From: Phylloscopus collybita
Lineage: Eukaryota; Chordata; Aves; Passeriformes; Phylloscopidae
Reading direction: 5' to 3'
Length of the DNA: 64,000 nucleotides
Assembly: GCA_027886175.1 (NCBI GenBank)
Contig: JAJNNQ010000011.1
Location: forward strand, 4,340,001-4,404,000
The notes beneath the pieces were generated by a model. That model saw only the letters and a list, made by a program, of their open reading frames with translations. It ran no database searches and had not been told where the DNA came from. Position 1 is the stretch's first letter; every line of letters begins with the position of its first letter. Position numbers and translations under genes: made by a program. This document shows positions 21,851-33,460 of this stretch, piece after piece.

Positions 21851-22440
21851 CTGGACTTGTCCGAGGGGTCTGTGCCTGTGTTAGCAGTGCAGGGAGAGGA
21901 TCCTTTTTGGACTGTTATAAATGCACATTTTAGAGCTGGCTTTTCGCAAATGTTTAAATGAATGTTATACATATAGTGTAAGAAGGTTGTACTGTATTTC
22001 CTTTTATTTGTGGAATTTAAAAATGTAACGAAGGTATATTTTCAGATGGTAACAAAGTAGAGATGGGGGTTGTTGGTTTTCTTTTTTAACTCCTGAACTA
22101 GATAGAAGACAGAAGTGACGTCTGGAATTCCTGAACTAAAGATTTCTGATAAAGAACAATTAAACCTTTGAGAGTTTGCATCTTCGGAAGACAGATTTAC
22201 AACATACATCTAGACTGTGTGGAATCCCACAGATAAACTGTATGCTTAGGGGGGTCTTGAAAGCAAAATGAATATTTGAATCATGCATTAGCTTATTTAA
22301 ATATGTAACACCAAGACTTTTAAATACCAAGAAATTTGGAATGGGCGGTGTGTTGCTTTGCACCCTCAGCTGAGAGCTACCTTATTCTGTCTCCTTATTG
22401 TCTATTTTTATTCTATTTTATTTTCTTTTTATTAAACTTA
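21851..22440. other. AT-rich spacer, no gene seen
   Basis: Low-complexity AT-rich sequence ending in TTTTTATTAAAC near 22430. It could be the 3' end of a retroelement, but no coding sequence or element boundary supports this. Confidence 0.4.
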
Positions 22441-22454
22441 TAAATTAATAGAAC

Positions 22455-22983
22455 AAGGTGAAACGCCATTTTTCACACTGCTGGGACATCTTGCTGGCCC
22501 AGCTTGCTGCTGCCGAGAGTCCTGCAGGGGCACTGGGATGGGCAGCCCCAGGGCTCTGGGAAGCAAAGCCTCTCCTCCATCCCTTCCCGTCCCGGACAAA
22601 GCCGCCATCACCGCGCGCTCCCCGAGCCCGCGCCACAGCGCCCCCTGCAGCCGCGGGGGGATCATCGCACCTGCCCTGCCCACCGGGAGCCACCAGCGCC
22701 CCTGCCGGCTGTGCCCGGAACTGCACCCCAGGGGAAAGTGCCGCGCTCAGGGAAGCTGTTCCTGGGCTCCTGGTTCTGTTTGTTATCAATGCTGTGGGTG
22801 GTGGGGTTTGTTTGCCTGGTTATACACACCAGGAAAGAACTGTGATTCCTGACCCCATAGCTGTGCCTGAGAGCCCCTGAATTTTCAAAATTATAATAAT
22901 TCACAGGAAGGGGGTTTGAATTCTCCTCTCCAAGGGAGGCTCCTCCTTCCTGAGCAGACACCTGTTGTTCAAACCTAGACACC
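22455..22983 (+). mobile_element. LTR fragment related to the 19283 element
   Basis: The last 120 bp (GAGAGCCCCTGAATTTTC, ATAATAATTC, CTCCAAGGGAGG, CAAACCTAGACA) match the end of the LTR at 19283-20125. The 5' part is different and GC-rich. Length and start are uncertain. Confidence 0.45.
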
Positions 22984-22984
22984 A

Positions 22985-23480
22985 TGAGATGATCATGACC
23001 ATGCCATGACTGTGACTGTGACCATGCCTATGAGATGATCATGACCATGAGAGGGCTGTGACCATCAGATGACCACGACACAGCTCTGAGGTGATCGAGA
23101 TCATGAGCTTACCATGAGATGAACATGAAACAACCATGGCCATGAGGTCATCATGGCCATGAGAAGACCGTGACCATCAGATGACCACGACAGAGCCCGG
23201 AGCATGAGATTGTGTCCATGAGAGGACCACGAGCATGAGGTGATTGTGATCAGGAGACGACCATGAACATGAGATGATGGTGCTCAGGAAATGACCATGA
23301 CATGACCACGACTGAGACCATGACATGACTGTGACCATGAGCTGACCACAAGGTGAACATCACCATTTCATGACCATGACCATGAGGTGATCAAGGTCAT
23401 GAGGTGACCATGAGGTGAACATGAGGTGACCATGACTTAACCATGGCCATGGCGTCATAAAGACCATGGGATGAGCAAGA
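22985..23480. repeat. CATGACCATGAGATGA-type satellite
   Basis: About 500 bp built from ATGACCATG, GAGATGATC and ACCATGAGGTG words, with a mixed 6-, 12- and 18-bp period. ORFs are short because TGA recurs in every frame. It sits between two LTRs. Confidence 0.85.
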
Positions 23481-23484
23481 GATG

Positions 23485-24178
23485 TGTAGTGGTTTAGGGC
23501 AAATTTGGGAGGAAACCTCCTGAAGGGCCGTCCCTCCCCTCCCCCAACCAGTTCAGTAGTGACTCCCTCAGAGAGAAGTGGAAATAAAAACCTGTTTATT
23601 AAACTTGGAAAGCACTCCCCAGCACAATAAATTGAGTAATACCAGATGACAAGAACTTTGTGCTGTTTTGGAGAGATGACAAATTAGAAAAGAAGTCTCT
23701 CCTGTAGGGGGTTGCTCTATTCTCAGTCCCTCTGGTGCTGGGAAAAGTTGCTGTGCAGGGTAGATCTTGGTGGGTCCAAGGTGCAAGCTCCCCCTGGTGC
23801 TCCCCTGGGTCCTCAGCCTGGGGAGGTTTGAACAGTTCCAAAAGAAGATGAAAAAAAAGAGAAAAAAAAAAAAAAAAGAGGAAAAAGAAAACCAAAGCTT
23901 CTAAACCTCAGCCAGATTCATTAACTAACTAAAAACAGAAAACAACAGACGGAAAAAAAACCCTCTCCGTCTCCTGTCTTTGTGTTGTTGATTCCCACTA
24001 GCAAGGCCAGTCCGGAGGGGGAAGGTTTCCGAAAACAAACTGTGCGCTTCTCCCAACTTTTTACTCTCAGATCCAATATTAAAGGTAGAGAGTGTAATAT
24101 CCAGCATAAACCCAGCATAAATCAGACAGTTGGGGATATCAACATCGTAACATCACACTAGGACACACTTGGAACACA
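23485..24178 (-). mobile_element. Solo LTR in the ZNF D 3' flank
   Basis: On the minus strand it runs from TGTGTTCC at 24178 to ACCACTACA at about 23485, about 694 bp. AATAAA (TTTATT, 23595-23600) lies near the 3' end, and the GGTTTAGGGCAAATTTGGGA end is shared with the LTRs at 44644 and 54826. Comparison with the ZNF C flank near 18330-18350 (GATTTTGATTTCC) shows the sequence without the insertion. Confidence 0.65.
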
Positions 24179-24564
24179 GGAAATCAAAATTGTGGAATCC
24201 CTGAGGTTGGAAAAGACCTGCAAGACCATTCAGGATTCCTTGGAGCCACCAGAAGAGAGGATTGAACACAAAAGATTATCTCCAGTTGAAAGTCAACAAA
24301 TCCGCTCTCCCCAAGGAATTCCCAGTGTTTGTCTGTGTCGTGATGGATGTTCCTGCCCCTGCATTCATCCAGGTGCCCACGGGGAGCCAGGAAGATGTGG
24401 AGCTCCCCCAGCCAGGTGTCTTCCCAACAGGGATCACCAGGACCATGGATCACCAGGGCTCTGGGGGTCACTGGGGATCATCAAATGCTGATCCTCCCAT
24501 GGGGGATGGAGCTGGAGCAGCGCACGAAGCTCTTCCCGCTCTCAGGGCACTCCCAGGGCTTCCC

Positions 24565-25290
24565 TTAGTGGTGCCTCCGTTGGTGTCGGGTCAAGTGAGA
24601 GCTCCTGGAGAAGCTCTTCCCACACTCAGGACACTCGTAGGGCCTCTCCCCGGTGTGGATGCGCCGGTGGTCAGTGAGGTCGGAGTTGCGCTTGAAGCCC
24701 TTCCTGCAGTCGGGGCAGCGGAAGGGTCTCTCCTCCGTGTGAATCCGCTGATGGACAAGGAGATGGGAGCTCCTCTGAAACCTCTTCCCACATTTAGGGC
24801 ACTCGTAGGGCCTCTCCCCAGTGTGGATGCGCTGGTGGTTTCTCAGGCGGGACCTGTATCCAAATCCCTTCCCACATTCCAAGCAGGTGTAGGGCCTTTC
24901 CCCAGTGTGGATCATCTGGTGCTGGATCAGGTCTGAGCTTACTCTGAAGCTCTTCCCACATTCCCCACACTTGTAGGGCTTTTCCCCAGTGTGGATCATC
25001 TGGTGATGCCTAAGCTTCTCCTTCCGGCTGAAGCTCTTCCCACATTCCCCACACTCATAGGGCCGTTCCCCAGTGTGGATCACCTGGTGCTGGATCAGCT
25101 TGGACCTGCGGCTGAAACCCTTCCCACATTCCAAGCACTTGTGGGGCTTCTCCCCTCCATCAGGCTTCTCCTCCAGCTCTGAGCTCCGGCTGGATCTCCG
25201 GCCGCCCTCCTGGCACAGGGGGGGTCTTTCCTCCTCGCAGCTCCCTGGGCTGGGTTTGCAGCCCCTCCTCCCGTTGGATCCCCGGGGCAT
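24565..25290 (-). CDS. C2H2 zinc-finger protein ZNF D (type 2, 7 fingers), canonical start lost
   Basis: Seven intact C2H2 fingers after the usual type-2 leader. The exon starts at 25332 after CCAAACCAG, but the ATG used by C, G and H (CCGGATGGAGG) reads CCGGAGGGAGG here. The next in-frame ATG is at 25290 ([11 protein letters not shown]), giving 241 residues and losing only the first few leader residues. An unspliced read-through frame with an ATG further upstream (25410) also exists. Zinc ligands are intact, so translation from the downstream ATG could still give a functional protein. It may equally be an early pseudogene. Nearest relatives: ZNF C, G and H. Confidence 0.8.
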   Translation of the reverse strand: MPRGSNGRRGCKPSPGSCEEERPPLCQEGGRRSSRSSELEEKPDGGEKPHKCLECGKGFSRRSKLIQHQVIHTGERPYECGECGKSFSRKEKLRHHQMIHTGEKPYKCGECGKSFRVSSDLIQHQMIHTGERPYTCLECGKGFGYRSRLRNHQRIHTGERPYECPKCGKRFQRSSHLLVHQRIHTEERPFRCPDCRKGFKRNSDLTDHRRIHTGERPYECPECGKSFSRSSHLTRHQRRHH

Positions 25291-25645
25291 TTCCTCCTCC
25301 TCCCTCCGGACACTCCTTGGGAATGAAAAATCCTGGTTTGGTGAAAAAACAACAGGAGAGCACCTTAGGCTGGGCGTTCCTCCTTGGCCAAGCTCATCCC
25401 AGGAAATCATTGGGCACCTTGTGTCTGTAAGAACCTACACAACACCAAGATTCAGCCCTAAAGTCCTCCAAACATCAAGAGACAGAACAAAAACTCCCCA
25501 AACACCAAGACTCAGAGAAAACCTCTTCTAAAACATAAAGGTTCAGCCCCTTGCAGAAACCCAAAGCACCAACATTTAGCCCAATAAAGCTCAGAAACAC
25601 CAAGATTCACTCCCAGGAAAATCCTGGATCCCCCTCCCCGCTCAC

Positions 25646-25940
25646 CTGCTGCATGTGGGGGGGCAACGCTCCCGGGGCTGGGGGACGCTGCAGATCCAGG
25701 GAGGGGTGGAACCTTGTGCTGCCTCCTCTTCCTGCTCCTCCTCCTTCTCCTTTGACCCTACTCTTCCTCACACTCCTCTTCCTCCTACTGTTCCTCCTTC
25801 TCCTGCACAATCCCACCTTCTCCTCCCACGTGCATCCTTTGACCATTTTGTTCTTCATCCCTGCTTCTCCTTCCCTTCTCCTCCTGCCCCCAGGATTGAT
25901 TGGGGACCCGAGAGTGTCCAGGAGACAGACGAGTGACAGA
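25646..25940 (-). promoter_or_regulatory. Non-coding exon 1 and head region of ZNF D
   Basis: Minus-strand donor CAGCAG|GTGAGC after 25646, preceded by the CTCCTCCTTCTCC run shared with ZNF C and H. The intron 25333-25645 contains CACCAAGATTCAG-type near-repeats. Confidence 0.55.
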
Positions 25941-26239
25941 TCAGGGGGGGCTGGGAAGAGTCAGCAGGGAGAGAGCACTGAAAATCTCATCAGGGAGGAC
26001 ACTGGGATCTTCAGGGAGTAACCATGGCAGGGCACCCATGCAGGGTGGAAAAGGGAAAGCCAGGAAGGGGTCCTGGCAAAAGGGATGATGATCCCAAAAT
26101 GTCTCTGAAGGGTCCCTTGGGAGAATGTCGAGGCAGTTTGCACATTCTCCCAGAGGTAATTAAGGACATGGACACCAAGGGGGTCAATTAGGGAAGTCAA
26201 GGAGGGATTTGGACAACAGGGGATGGATGGTGTTGGTGT

Positions 26240-27230
26240 GCTGGGAAGGGAAAGGGTGAAGGGGAATGTGCAGGAATATGGTGAAGGCAAGAAGCAGCTG
26301 CAGGAATCGCTGTGGGAAGAAAAAGGATGATGGAAAAGAGGAACAAGAAGGGAAATGTGGATTCTACATGGAAGGATCAAGATTATCTGTGAATGACTTT
26401 ATTTGGGTCCCTGCAGAAATGAATTGTTTTGCAGAAAGCTCAGCAGCTGTCAGAGGATGAGCACCCACAGGCACTCAGGGGGGCTGCAGGAGGGGCACAA
26501 GAAGCCCCTGCAGCACTTGGTCACAAAGGCACAGCAGGGGAAGAAGGCAAGAAGGGAGGAGGAAAAGGCCAAGGGGAAGGCAAAGGCCATGGCAGAGTTT
26601 CTACAGCCCCTGAGGGATCAAGCCCAGGGCCCAAGGGGACCCCAGCACCCAGGGCACCGGCTCGGCCACAAGGACCTGGCAGAGGCATTGCCCTCCTGGG
26701 CAGGGGAGAGCCCACCCAAACAGCCCCTGGCAAGGAATCAGGCTTCCAGCTGCAGGCCACAAGGACACTGCAAGAAAGAATTACATTACAAGCTGTCCTC
26801 CAAATAAGAACCAAGCAGACAGATCCAGCTCCTGAATCTGGCCCACCAACCCACTCAAACCAAGAGCACAACATTTCACCATGGGATGGGATCAGATTAT
26901 CCATGAGCAGGAGGAGGAGCACAGTGTGGAAAATTAAATGACTCAAGATGCTGTTGGCAAAGAGATGACAACGGGAAAGTGGTGAAACAGAGAACAAAGG
27001 AAATAAGAAAGCAGCTCATGTTCCGGCTCAAACGTGGAAAGGATGGGAATGGGACACGGTGTCGGGGTTCCCTGGCACACCAGGGGTTAAACGAATGCTC
27101 TTCCTCCTCTTCTGTGCTACAGCAACTCTCATCTTTGGGCCATGCAGGACACCTTGCTGAGTGCAGCTCAGTCAGCAGCTGAGCAAGGGGATGCAGGTGG
27201 CAGCCAGGCCTCCTGAGCCACAAATGGCTA
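26240..27230 (+). pseudogene. Endogenous retrovirus fragment: gag end fused to env (block Q copy)
   Basis: Direct counterpart of 441-1250 with the same deletion of pro and pol: gag-like to LARNQ...CRPQGHCK, then the LQAVLQI heptad segment at about 26790. The shared junction shows that the deletion predates the P/Q duplication. This copy keeps about 200 bp more upstream (CRNMVKARSSC frame) than the P copy. It ends in a purine tract before the LTR at 27247. Confidence 0.72.
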
Positions 27231-27246
27231 CAAAAGGACAGGGAAT

Positions 27247-27790
27247 TGTTGAAAATGACCCCAGAATATTGGCTTTCACATTTGGGTGCTGGTCTTTATC
27301 TGTGATTATTGATTGTAAGCACAGTGCAGTTTAGAATCCCTTTGAGCTGCTTGCTCATTTAACCTCATTGCTCATTTGAAGTCTGCACCGTGTAACTCAT
27401 GGAAGCAGCAGTGGGATGAGTATTTGATGTTGATGTAGACACCTGACAGCTTCTAGAACTGATCATGGGATGAATGTATTGTACTGTAGGCCTGAGCAAA
27501 ATAGAAAATGGTTAAATACTTGTGTGTAACCCAGAGAACTGTATAAAGCACTCAGGTTGTTTCCCAGAGCTGCTGACTGACCTCTCCAAGGGATGAGATA
27601 AGGGCCACACAAACCAGAGCAGCAGAGAAGAAAGAGAGAAGAGTTTGTGAACTGTTCGCTCTCTGGGAAGTGTGAAACAACAGGATGAGGCCACAAGAAG
27701 AAATAAAAGAGATTGGCCTGATCTGCAGGATGTGATACAGATAAGCTAGAGCAGAAAACCAAAAGAAAGAAAACTTTCTAAACCATAAAA
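27247..27790 (+). mobile_element. LTR (family 1), block Q copy
   Basis: Copy of 1276-1800 with the same TGTTGAAAATG start, TATAAA near 27543 and AATAAA near 27703. The 3' end is approximate; 27790-28083 is duplicated sequence without a visible gene and is shorter than its P counterpart. Confidence 0.6.
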
Positions 27791-28083
27791 AGCTGCCAAG
27801 AATGAAACTCATGAATATGTATGTACCTGAGTAAAAGAACAGTACATAGATGAAGCTGCTTTAATGTGCAGGGTGTTCCTTGGCTGATGGCCAGGAACAC
27901 TTTTGGAAAATAATCTCAAAATGAATTTTCGTTTTTCTCAAAATTGAGATCACCGAGAAGAATCCCAAAACCAAAGAGGAACCAGGAAGCAAAAAGAGAG
28001 TCAGTGTGTGAAATCTACTTGGAGATAGGGCCGGGGACTTATAGATAAGGAAGGAATGAGAGAAACTCATCAGTTTCAGAAAA

Positions 28084-28458
28084 TGTTACTCATTGACAGG
28101 GACTGCTGCTCAGCCAAGGTCCTGCTGAATTCCTGAACACGGAGAAGAAGAACAACGCCTGAACAGAGCCAGGAATATCGGATGTTATACAAAAGGGGGG
28201 TGCATATTAACGAGGATATGCAGCAGGCGAATCGGGAAGGCTGAACTTTCCAAGGACCTTCGCCACCGGGCAAAGGGAGAGGGAGATGCAGAAGGGAAAA
28301 TCAGGATAAAAAGGAGGCTGCGAACTGCAACAATTGGAGAGACCGCATGGCAAATGCCGCATGGCCTCTCCCTTTGTTCATGAATAAAGTCACTTTTACA
28401 GGACTCCTCTGGCTCCTTCGGGCACAGAAACCTCTGGCGATGCCAATTTTCCCGCTCA
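28084..28458 (+). mobile_element. Solo LTR (family 2), 375 bp, block Q copy
   Basis: Same ends and length as 2160-2534, with few substitutions. It abuts the CpG island at 28459. Confidence 0.65.
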
Positions 28459-29060
28459 GGCCCGGGGACAGCGCAGCGCCTCCGTCCTACCCACAGGAAC
28501 CGGGACGAGCCAGCGCTGCTCCGGCCCCGGCTCCTGCCCAGGCACCCGCGGGAAGGAGACCGCGGGCAGCCGCTCCCGCAGCGCCCTCAGGGCACGGGGA
28601 ACACGGCGCGGACACGGCACAACCCAGCCACAGCCAGAGCCCCCTGCCGCCCCCTCCGCCCGCAGCCAGCCCCGAGCCCCGGCACAACCCAGCGCGGCTC
28701 CCACCTGCGCCGGGGCCGCCTCCGAGCTCCGCCGCCGCCGCCTCCTCCACACCGAGGATCCGAAAATGGCGTCCCTGAAAATCCAGGGCTGTCCTTCTGC
28801 CCGCTCTGCCCAATCAGCGCGCAGTAAGAGCCAGGAGTGACGGCACCATCAGCCAATGGCAGCGAGCCATTGGCGGGCTCTGCACACGGCCCAGCCCCGC
28901 CCCGCGCTCTCAGGCCCCGCCCCCGGGCTGTCTGAGGGCAAAGCCGCAGATGAGGAACAGCCCTGGGACGGGCCCGGGCCCGAGGCGGGATGGAGCTGAA
29001 AACACAAACAAAGTTCTCCGCACCTCCCGCACCGCCTTGCCCAGCCCTGCCTGCTGGGTG
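28459..29060. promoter_or_regulatory. Distal CpG island of ZNF E
   Basis: Copy of 2535-3130, including CCAAT and GC boxes and the minus-strand donor GCAG|GTGGGAG (about 28700). Confidence 0.6.
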
Positions 29061-29399
29061 CCTCCGACTCAGAGGGAAGCCCTCGAGCCCCACTTCTCCT
29101 ATCCCCTAATTAGGAGCATCAGTTCGTCACTTTGATTTCCCCGAAAATGGGAAAACTGCCCCAATCTCCTGTCGATCAGTGGAAGAGGGGAGAGATTTCT
29201 GGTAGAAAACTCCAAAAATTCAGAGCACTCCAAAAATGAGAAGTAAATGAAGACCCTTAAAATCAGCCTCCCCTGACGCCTCCCTCCTTCCAGCTCCACC
29301 TCCTCCCCCGGCAGAGCAGGGAGACAGGGAATGGGGCCATGGTCAGTTCGTGCCCCGGGGCTTTTCCGGCTGCTCAGGGACAGGAGCTGTTCCCCTGCT

Positions 29400-29734
29400 G
29401 CACCCTGGGCTCCCTCCCACAGCAGAGTTCTCCAGGAACTCCCAGTGAGAGCGATACTGGGAGGGAAAGCGCTCCCAGTTCCTTCCCGCTGCTCCCAGGA
29501 TCGCTCCTGGTGCCGCGCGGGGCGGGGCCGCTTTGGAACCCCCCCGGGGCAGAGCGCGGCTGCTTTTGGGTGTCGGCACCGCCCGGGCCGGGCTGGGAGC
29601 GGAGGAGGAGCGGGAGGAAGAGGAGGGACAGAGGAGGAAGAGGAGGAGCAGCAACACCACGCGGTTTTCCCGCCCGCCCGCTCCGGCCGCAGCTCCCCCG
29701 GCTCCGGCAGCATCGCGCACCCCGGAACCCGCAG
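29400..29734 (+). promoter_or_regulatory. Proximal CpG island and exon 1 of ZNF E
   Basis: Copy of 3480-3808; donor CCGCAG|GTGAGC after 29734. Confidence 0.6.
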
Positions 29735-30057
29735 GTGAGCGGGGAGAGGGAGCTCGCCCCAAATCCATCGGGGGGGGGCTCCGGGAGGGTTTTTTTTTCG
29801 GGGCAGGGGATGTTTGGCTCTTGCAGGACTCCAAAGCCGAGGCGGAGATGCCCCTGGAGGGATCTTGCGGGGTCCCAGGTGGCGATGGCCCGGTCCTGGC
29901 GGGCAGAGCCTGGAGATGAGCGGGGTCCGGGACTCCGAGGCTGAAAGGGGCGCTGACTTCTGCAGCTGCGCTTGGGCAGCGGGACCATCAAACCCAACGC
30001 GCTCAGCCCTTGTTTTCCCACCCAAACCAGGATCTCGTATTCCCAAACCTTGGCCGG

Positions 30058-31292
30058 ATGGAGGAGGAGGAGGCCACGAGGAAGAGGGAGATGGCCCTGG
30101 AGCCCCAGGCAGGTGAGGAGGAAGTCTCTGCCCCTTTCCCCCTCTCTCCTGCTCCATCTCCCAGCCCAGCCCAGGCCCCAGCTGTAGGACAACCCTGCTG
30201 CCGACGCCGTCCTGCCAGGGATCTCCTTCCCCTTGTCTCTGGCACAGAGGCAAATCCCATCCTCTCCTTGTCCTTCTTCCCCCAGACCAGGAGCTGACGA
30301 CGGAGTCCAGGGAGGACAAATCCCTGCGGCAGAACCTCGTGGAAGAGGCTGTTTTGAGCAGCTCCACGGTGCAGGAATCCAATGGGGAGGAAAATCCCCA
30401 TAGATCCTGCACGAGGAGGGGCTGCAAAGGCAGATCTTGGGGATCCCAGGAGGAAAGACCCACCCTGGGCCAGAGACGCAGCCGCAGATGTGGCCGGAGG
30501 TCACAGCTGGGGGTGTCTGAGCAGTTTCTAAATGTGGAGAAGCCCCACAAGTGCTCAAAATGTGAGAAGAGCTTCAGCTGGAGATCCAACCTGATCCGCC
30601 ACTTGAGAATCCACACTGGAGAGAGACCCTACAAATGTGGAGAATGTGAGAGGAGCTTCAGCCACAACTCCCACCTGATCCGCCACCAGATGGTCCACAC
30701 GGGGGTGAGGCCCTATGAGTGTGACCAGTGCAGGAAGAGGTTTCAGAGCAGCTCTGATCTCCTCGTCCATCAGCGGATTCACACGGAGGAGAGGCCCTTC
30801 CGCTGCCCCGACTGCAGGAAGGGCTTCAAGCACAACTCCACCCTCACTGTCCACCGGCGCATCCACACCGGGGAGAGGCCCTACGAGTGTCCTGAGTGTG
30901 GGAAGAGCTTCAGGTTGAGCTCCCATCTGATCCGCCACCAGAGGATCCACACAGGGGAACGGCCCTATGAGTGTGGGGAGTGTGGGAAGGGCTTCATCCA
31001 GAGATCCTCCCTGATTGTCCACCAGAGGACCCACACCGGGGAGAGGCCCTACGAGTGTGATCAATGCAGGAAGAAGTTTAAGAGCAACTCCCGTCTCTTC
31101 CTGCACCAACGGATTCACATGGGTGAGAGGCCCTTCCGCTGCCCCCACTGCGGGATGGGCTTCAAGCAAAACTGCACCCTTGTCAGCCACCAGCACATCC
31201 ACAGCGGGGAGAGGCCCTACGAGTGTCCCCAGTGTGGGAAGAGCTGCTCACGCAGCTCTCACTTGACCCAACACCCACGGAGCCACCACTAA
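30058..31292 (+). CDS. C2H2 zinc-finger protein ZNF E (type 1, 9 fingers)
   Basis: Coding exons are 30058-30112 (55 nt) and 30286-31292 (1007 nt), phase 1, giving 353 residues. Exon 2 starts at 30031 after CCAAACCAG. Leader and nine fingers match ZNF B, with which it shares length and the [10 protein letters not shown] cluster, yet it occupies the position that ZNF A holds in block P. Finger 9 reads CGKSCS, so the conserved hydrophobic-core Phe is Cys; all zinc ligands remain. Several finger-4 residues differ from B ([10 protein letters not shown] against [10 protein letters not shown]), including likely base-contacting positions, so the two may bind different sites. Confidence 0.9.
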
Positions 31293-31485
31293 GGGAAGCC
31301 CTGGGAGTGTCCTGAGTGCAGGAAGAGCTTCGTGCGCTGCTCCAGCTCCATCTCCAATGCAAGGATCAGTGCTGGCTGATCCCCAGGAACACCTGGTTGG
31401 TCACTCCACAGCCTCCTGGTTCCCTTTGCCAGGATTTTCCTTTCATTTCTCTTTATTCTTTCAAAACTCCCAAAACCAAGGTAAA

Positions 31486-31491
31486 AATAAA
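31486..31491 (+). terminator. Poly(A) signal of ZNF E
   Basis: AATAAA about 194 nt after the stop codon; the counterpart behind ZNF B is at 9437-9442. 31293-31720 is 3' flank without a gene. Confidence 0.7.
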
Positions 31492-31719
31492 GATTTTAAA
31501 CAAAGACATGGATGGGGACATGAGCGGATCTTGCAGAGGATGTGGGGGATGCTGGGTGTGAGGGACTTGAGGGTTCTTGGCAGACACTTGGGGGTTGCTC
31601 AGGGCTTTGGGCTCCCCTGGCTGAGCAGCTCCAGCTGTGCTGGGAGGCCCTGGATGAGTTCTTGGGCAGCTGATCAAGGACCTCCTGCCTCACAACTGTC
31701 CCCATGTCCCCCTGTTCCA

Positions 31720-32530
31720 GTTCCCAGTGTCTACTGTCCAGGATCCTGCTGTCCCTGCTGTCACCACCCCTGCCCACCACCCGTTCCTCTGTCATTCCAC
31801 TCACAGTCCTGTCCTGCTCCCATTCCAGTCTGGATCCCATTCCCAGTCTCCTTCCCTGTCCCTATCCAGTATTCTCTGCTTGATGTTCCCATATTCCCAG
31901 TCCCATATTCCCTACCCTGTTCCCATTCTCGTATTCTTGGTCCCACTGCAGCTCCCACATTTCCATTGCAGTATTCCCCATCCCCTTCCCATATTCCTGT
32001 TTCCAATCCTGGTCCCATCTTCCTAATCCATCTCCCATATTCTCTCCCTGGTTTCTGTTTCCATGTTCCCTTCCCCCTTCCCATATTCCTGTATTACCGT
32101 ATTCCCGGGAATACTCGCGTGTTCCCAGTCCCATTCCTGGTCCCTGTCCCATATTCACTGTCCCATTTCCAGTCCAGTACTCCTGGGCCCAATTTTGGTC
32201 TCTGTCGCTATTCTATGTATCATTCCAAGTTCCTGTCTCGTATTTCCAGTCCCATTCCTGGTCCCTGTCCATATTCCCAATCTCTGTCCCCATTTGCGGT
32301 GCCATTCCTGGTCCCTGTTAATATTCCTCATCCCATTCCTGGACCTCGTCCCCATTCCCAATCCCTGTCCTCATTCCTGATCCCTCTCTCCATTCCTAGT
32401 CTCAGTCCAGTATTCCTGATCCAATCCTTGGTCCCTGTCCCCATCCCAGTTCTATTCCTAGTCCCTGTCTCATATTTCCTGTCCCATTCCCATTCCCTGT
32501 CCCCCTTCCCGGTGCCATTCCCCAGGGCCG
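31720..32530 (-). repeat. Minisatellite, inverted copy
   Basis: Reverse complement of 8340-9190, here reading TCCCATTCCTGGTCCCTGTCC. Unit gains and losses separate the copies. A 397-codon plus-strand frame (31357-32550) is repeat translation only. Confidence 0.85.
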
Positions 32531-32930
32531 CCTCTGGCACGGGGCCCTGAGGGCTCCCCAGCTCGGGCTGGCTGTGGCACACGAACCCTTCAGCCCTGCT
32601 GCTCTCCTTGGCCAGCTGCAGAGAGCACAAGGCTTTGGGCATTTCTCAGAGGCCCCCAGCTGGCCAGAGCAGCCCCTCCTGCCAGCACCCCCTGTGCCTC
32701 AGAGCCCTCCCTCCTGCCGGGGACATGGAGGGGACACGGGCCTGCAGGAGGCTCCTGTTCCTGAGACAGGAGCAAGGCTGCAGCTCCAGCCTTTGGGCCC
32801 TGGGCCGCAGCAGCCCAGGGGAGGCCCAGCTGCAGAGCTGGCAGCCCCCGATGTGTTTCACTGCAACGCTTTGGAACACTGATCCCTGGTGGGGTTCCCA
32901 GGACCTCTGAGGGTCCAGCCCTGGCAGAGA
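32531..32930. other. Inverted copy of the difference-free segment
   Basis: Reverse complement of 7961-8340; no difference was seen over about 500 bp (about 32500-32990). Confidence 0.6.
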
Positions 32931-33460
32931 AATGGCTTAAATCCATTAGCGAGACAGCATGGTTGAGTATGGCTTGAAAAATCAAAAAGGTTTAATGAAA
33001 GAAAGAAAATAATACAGAAGAAAGAACAAAGCCAAGGTTAGGATAGGGACAGGTCCCATCCACCTGCTGCAACACCTCAAAAATGCCCCAAGCCCCTTTG
33101 TTCTCTCTCTTATCTACTTAACGATCAAAGAGTGCTCCACTGGCAAACTGCTGATAGCAAGAGGTACAGGATTTGAAGAACAGCAACAAAGTCCAACAGG
33201 TGCTTGTCTTGTCATTGATCAAAGTAGTGTCAGGACAGCAAAGCAGTTTCTCGGTCCTTTACCTTATAAGCAATACAAGGTGTGAGTCAAACCTTTCCCC
33301 TATGGAAAACGCTTCCTCAGGTGTGGGGTGCTTTCCTACAAATCCCCATCCCATATTCTCTCTGCGCTCGCTGTTTCCATGTTCCCAAGTTATTTCAGGA
33401 TCAGTCAAATTAAGAGGTGGGAGACCCTGTAAGTATTCCCAGCCTGAATGTGGAGGTTGT
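32931..33460 (-). mobile_element. LTR-like element (family 3), inverted copy
   Basis: Reverse counterpart of 7448-7960, with the TATA-like and ATTAAA signals on the minus strand. It carries more substitutions and small indels against its partner than the neighbouring 32531-32930 segment. 33461-34057 repeats 6830-7447 in reverse with no supported gene. Confidence 0.4.

Noticed and set aside
29099..30616. 505-codon minus-strand ORF and 388-442-codon relatives at 3182-4348 and 36003-37331
   Set aside because: These are GC-rich CpG-island sequence read antisense through known introns and exon 1. Composition explains the lack of stops.
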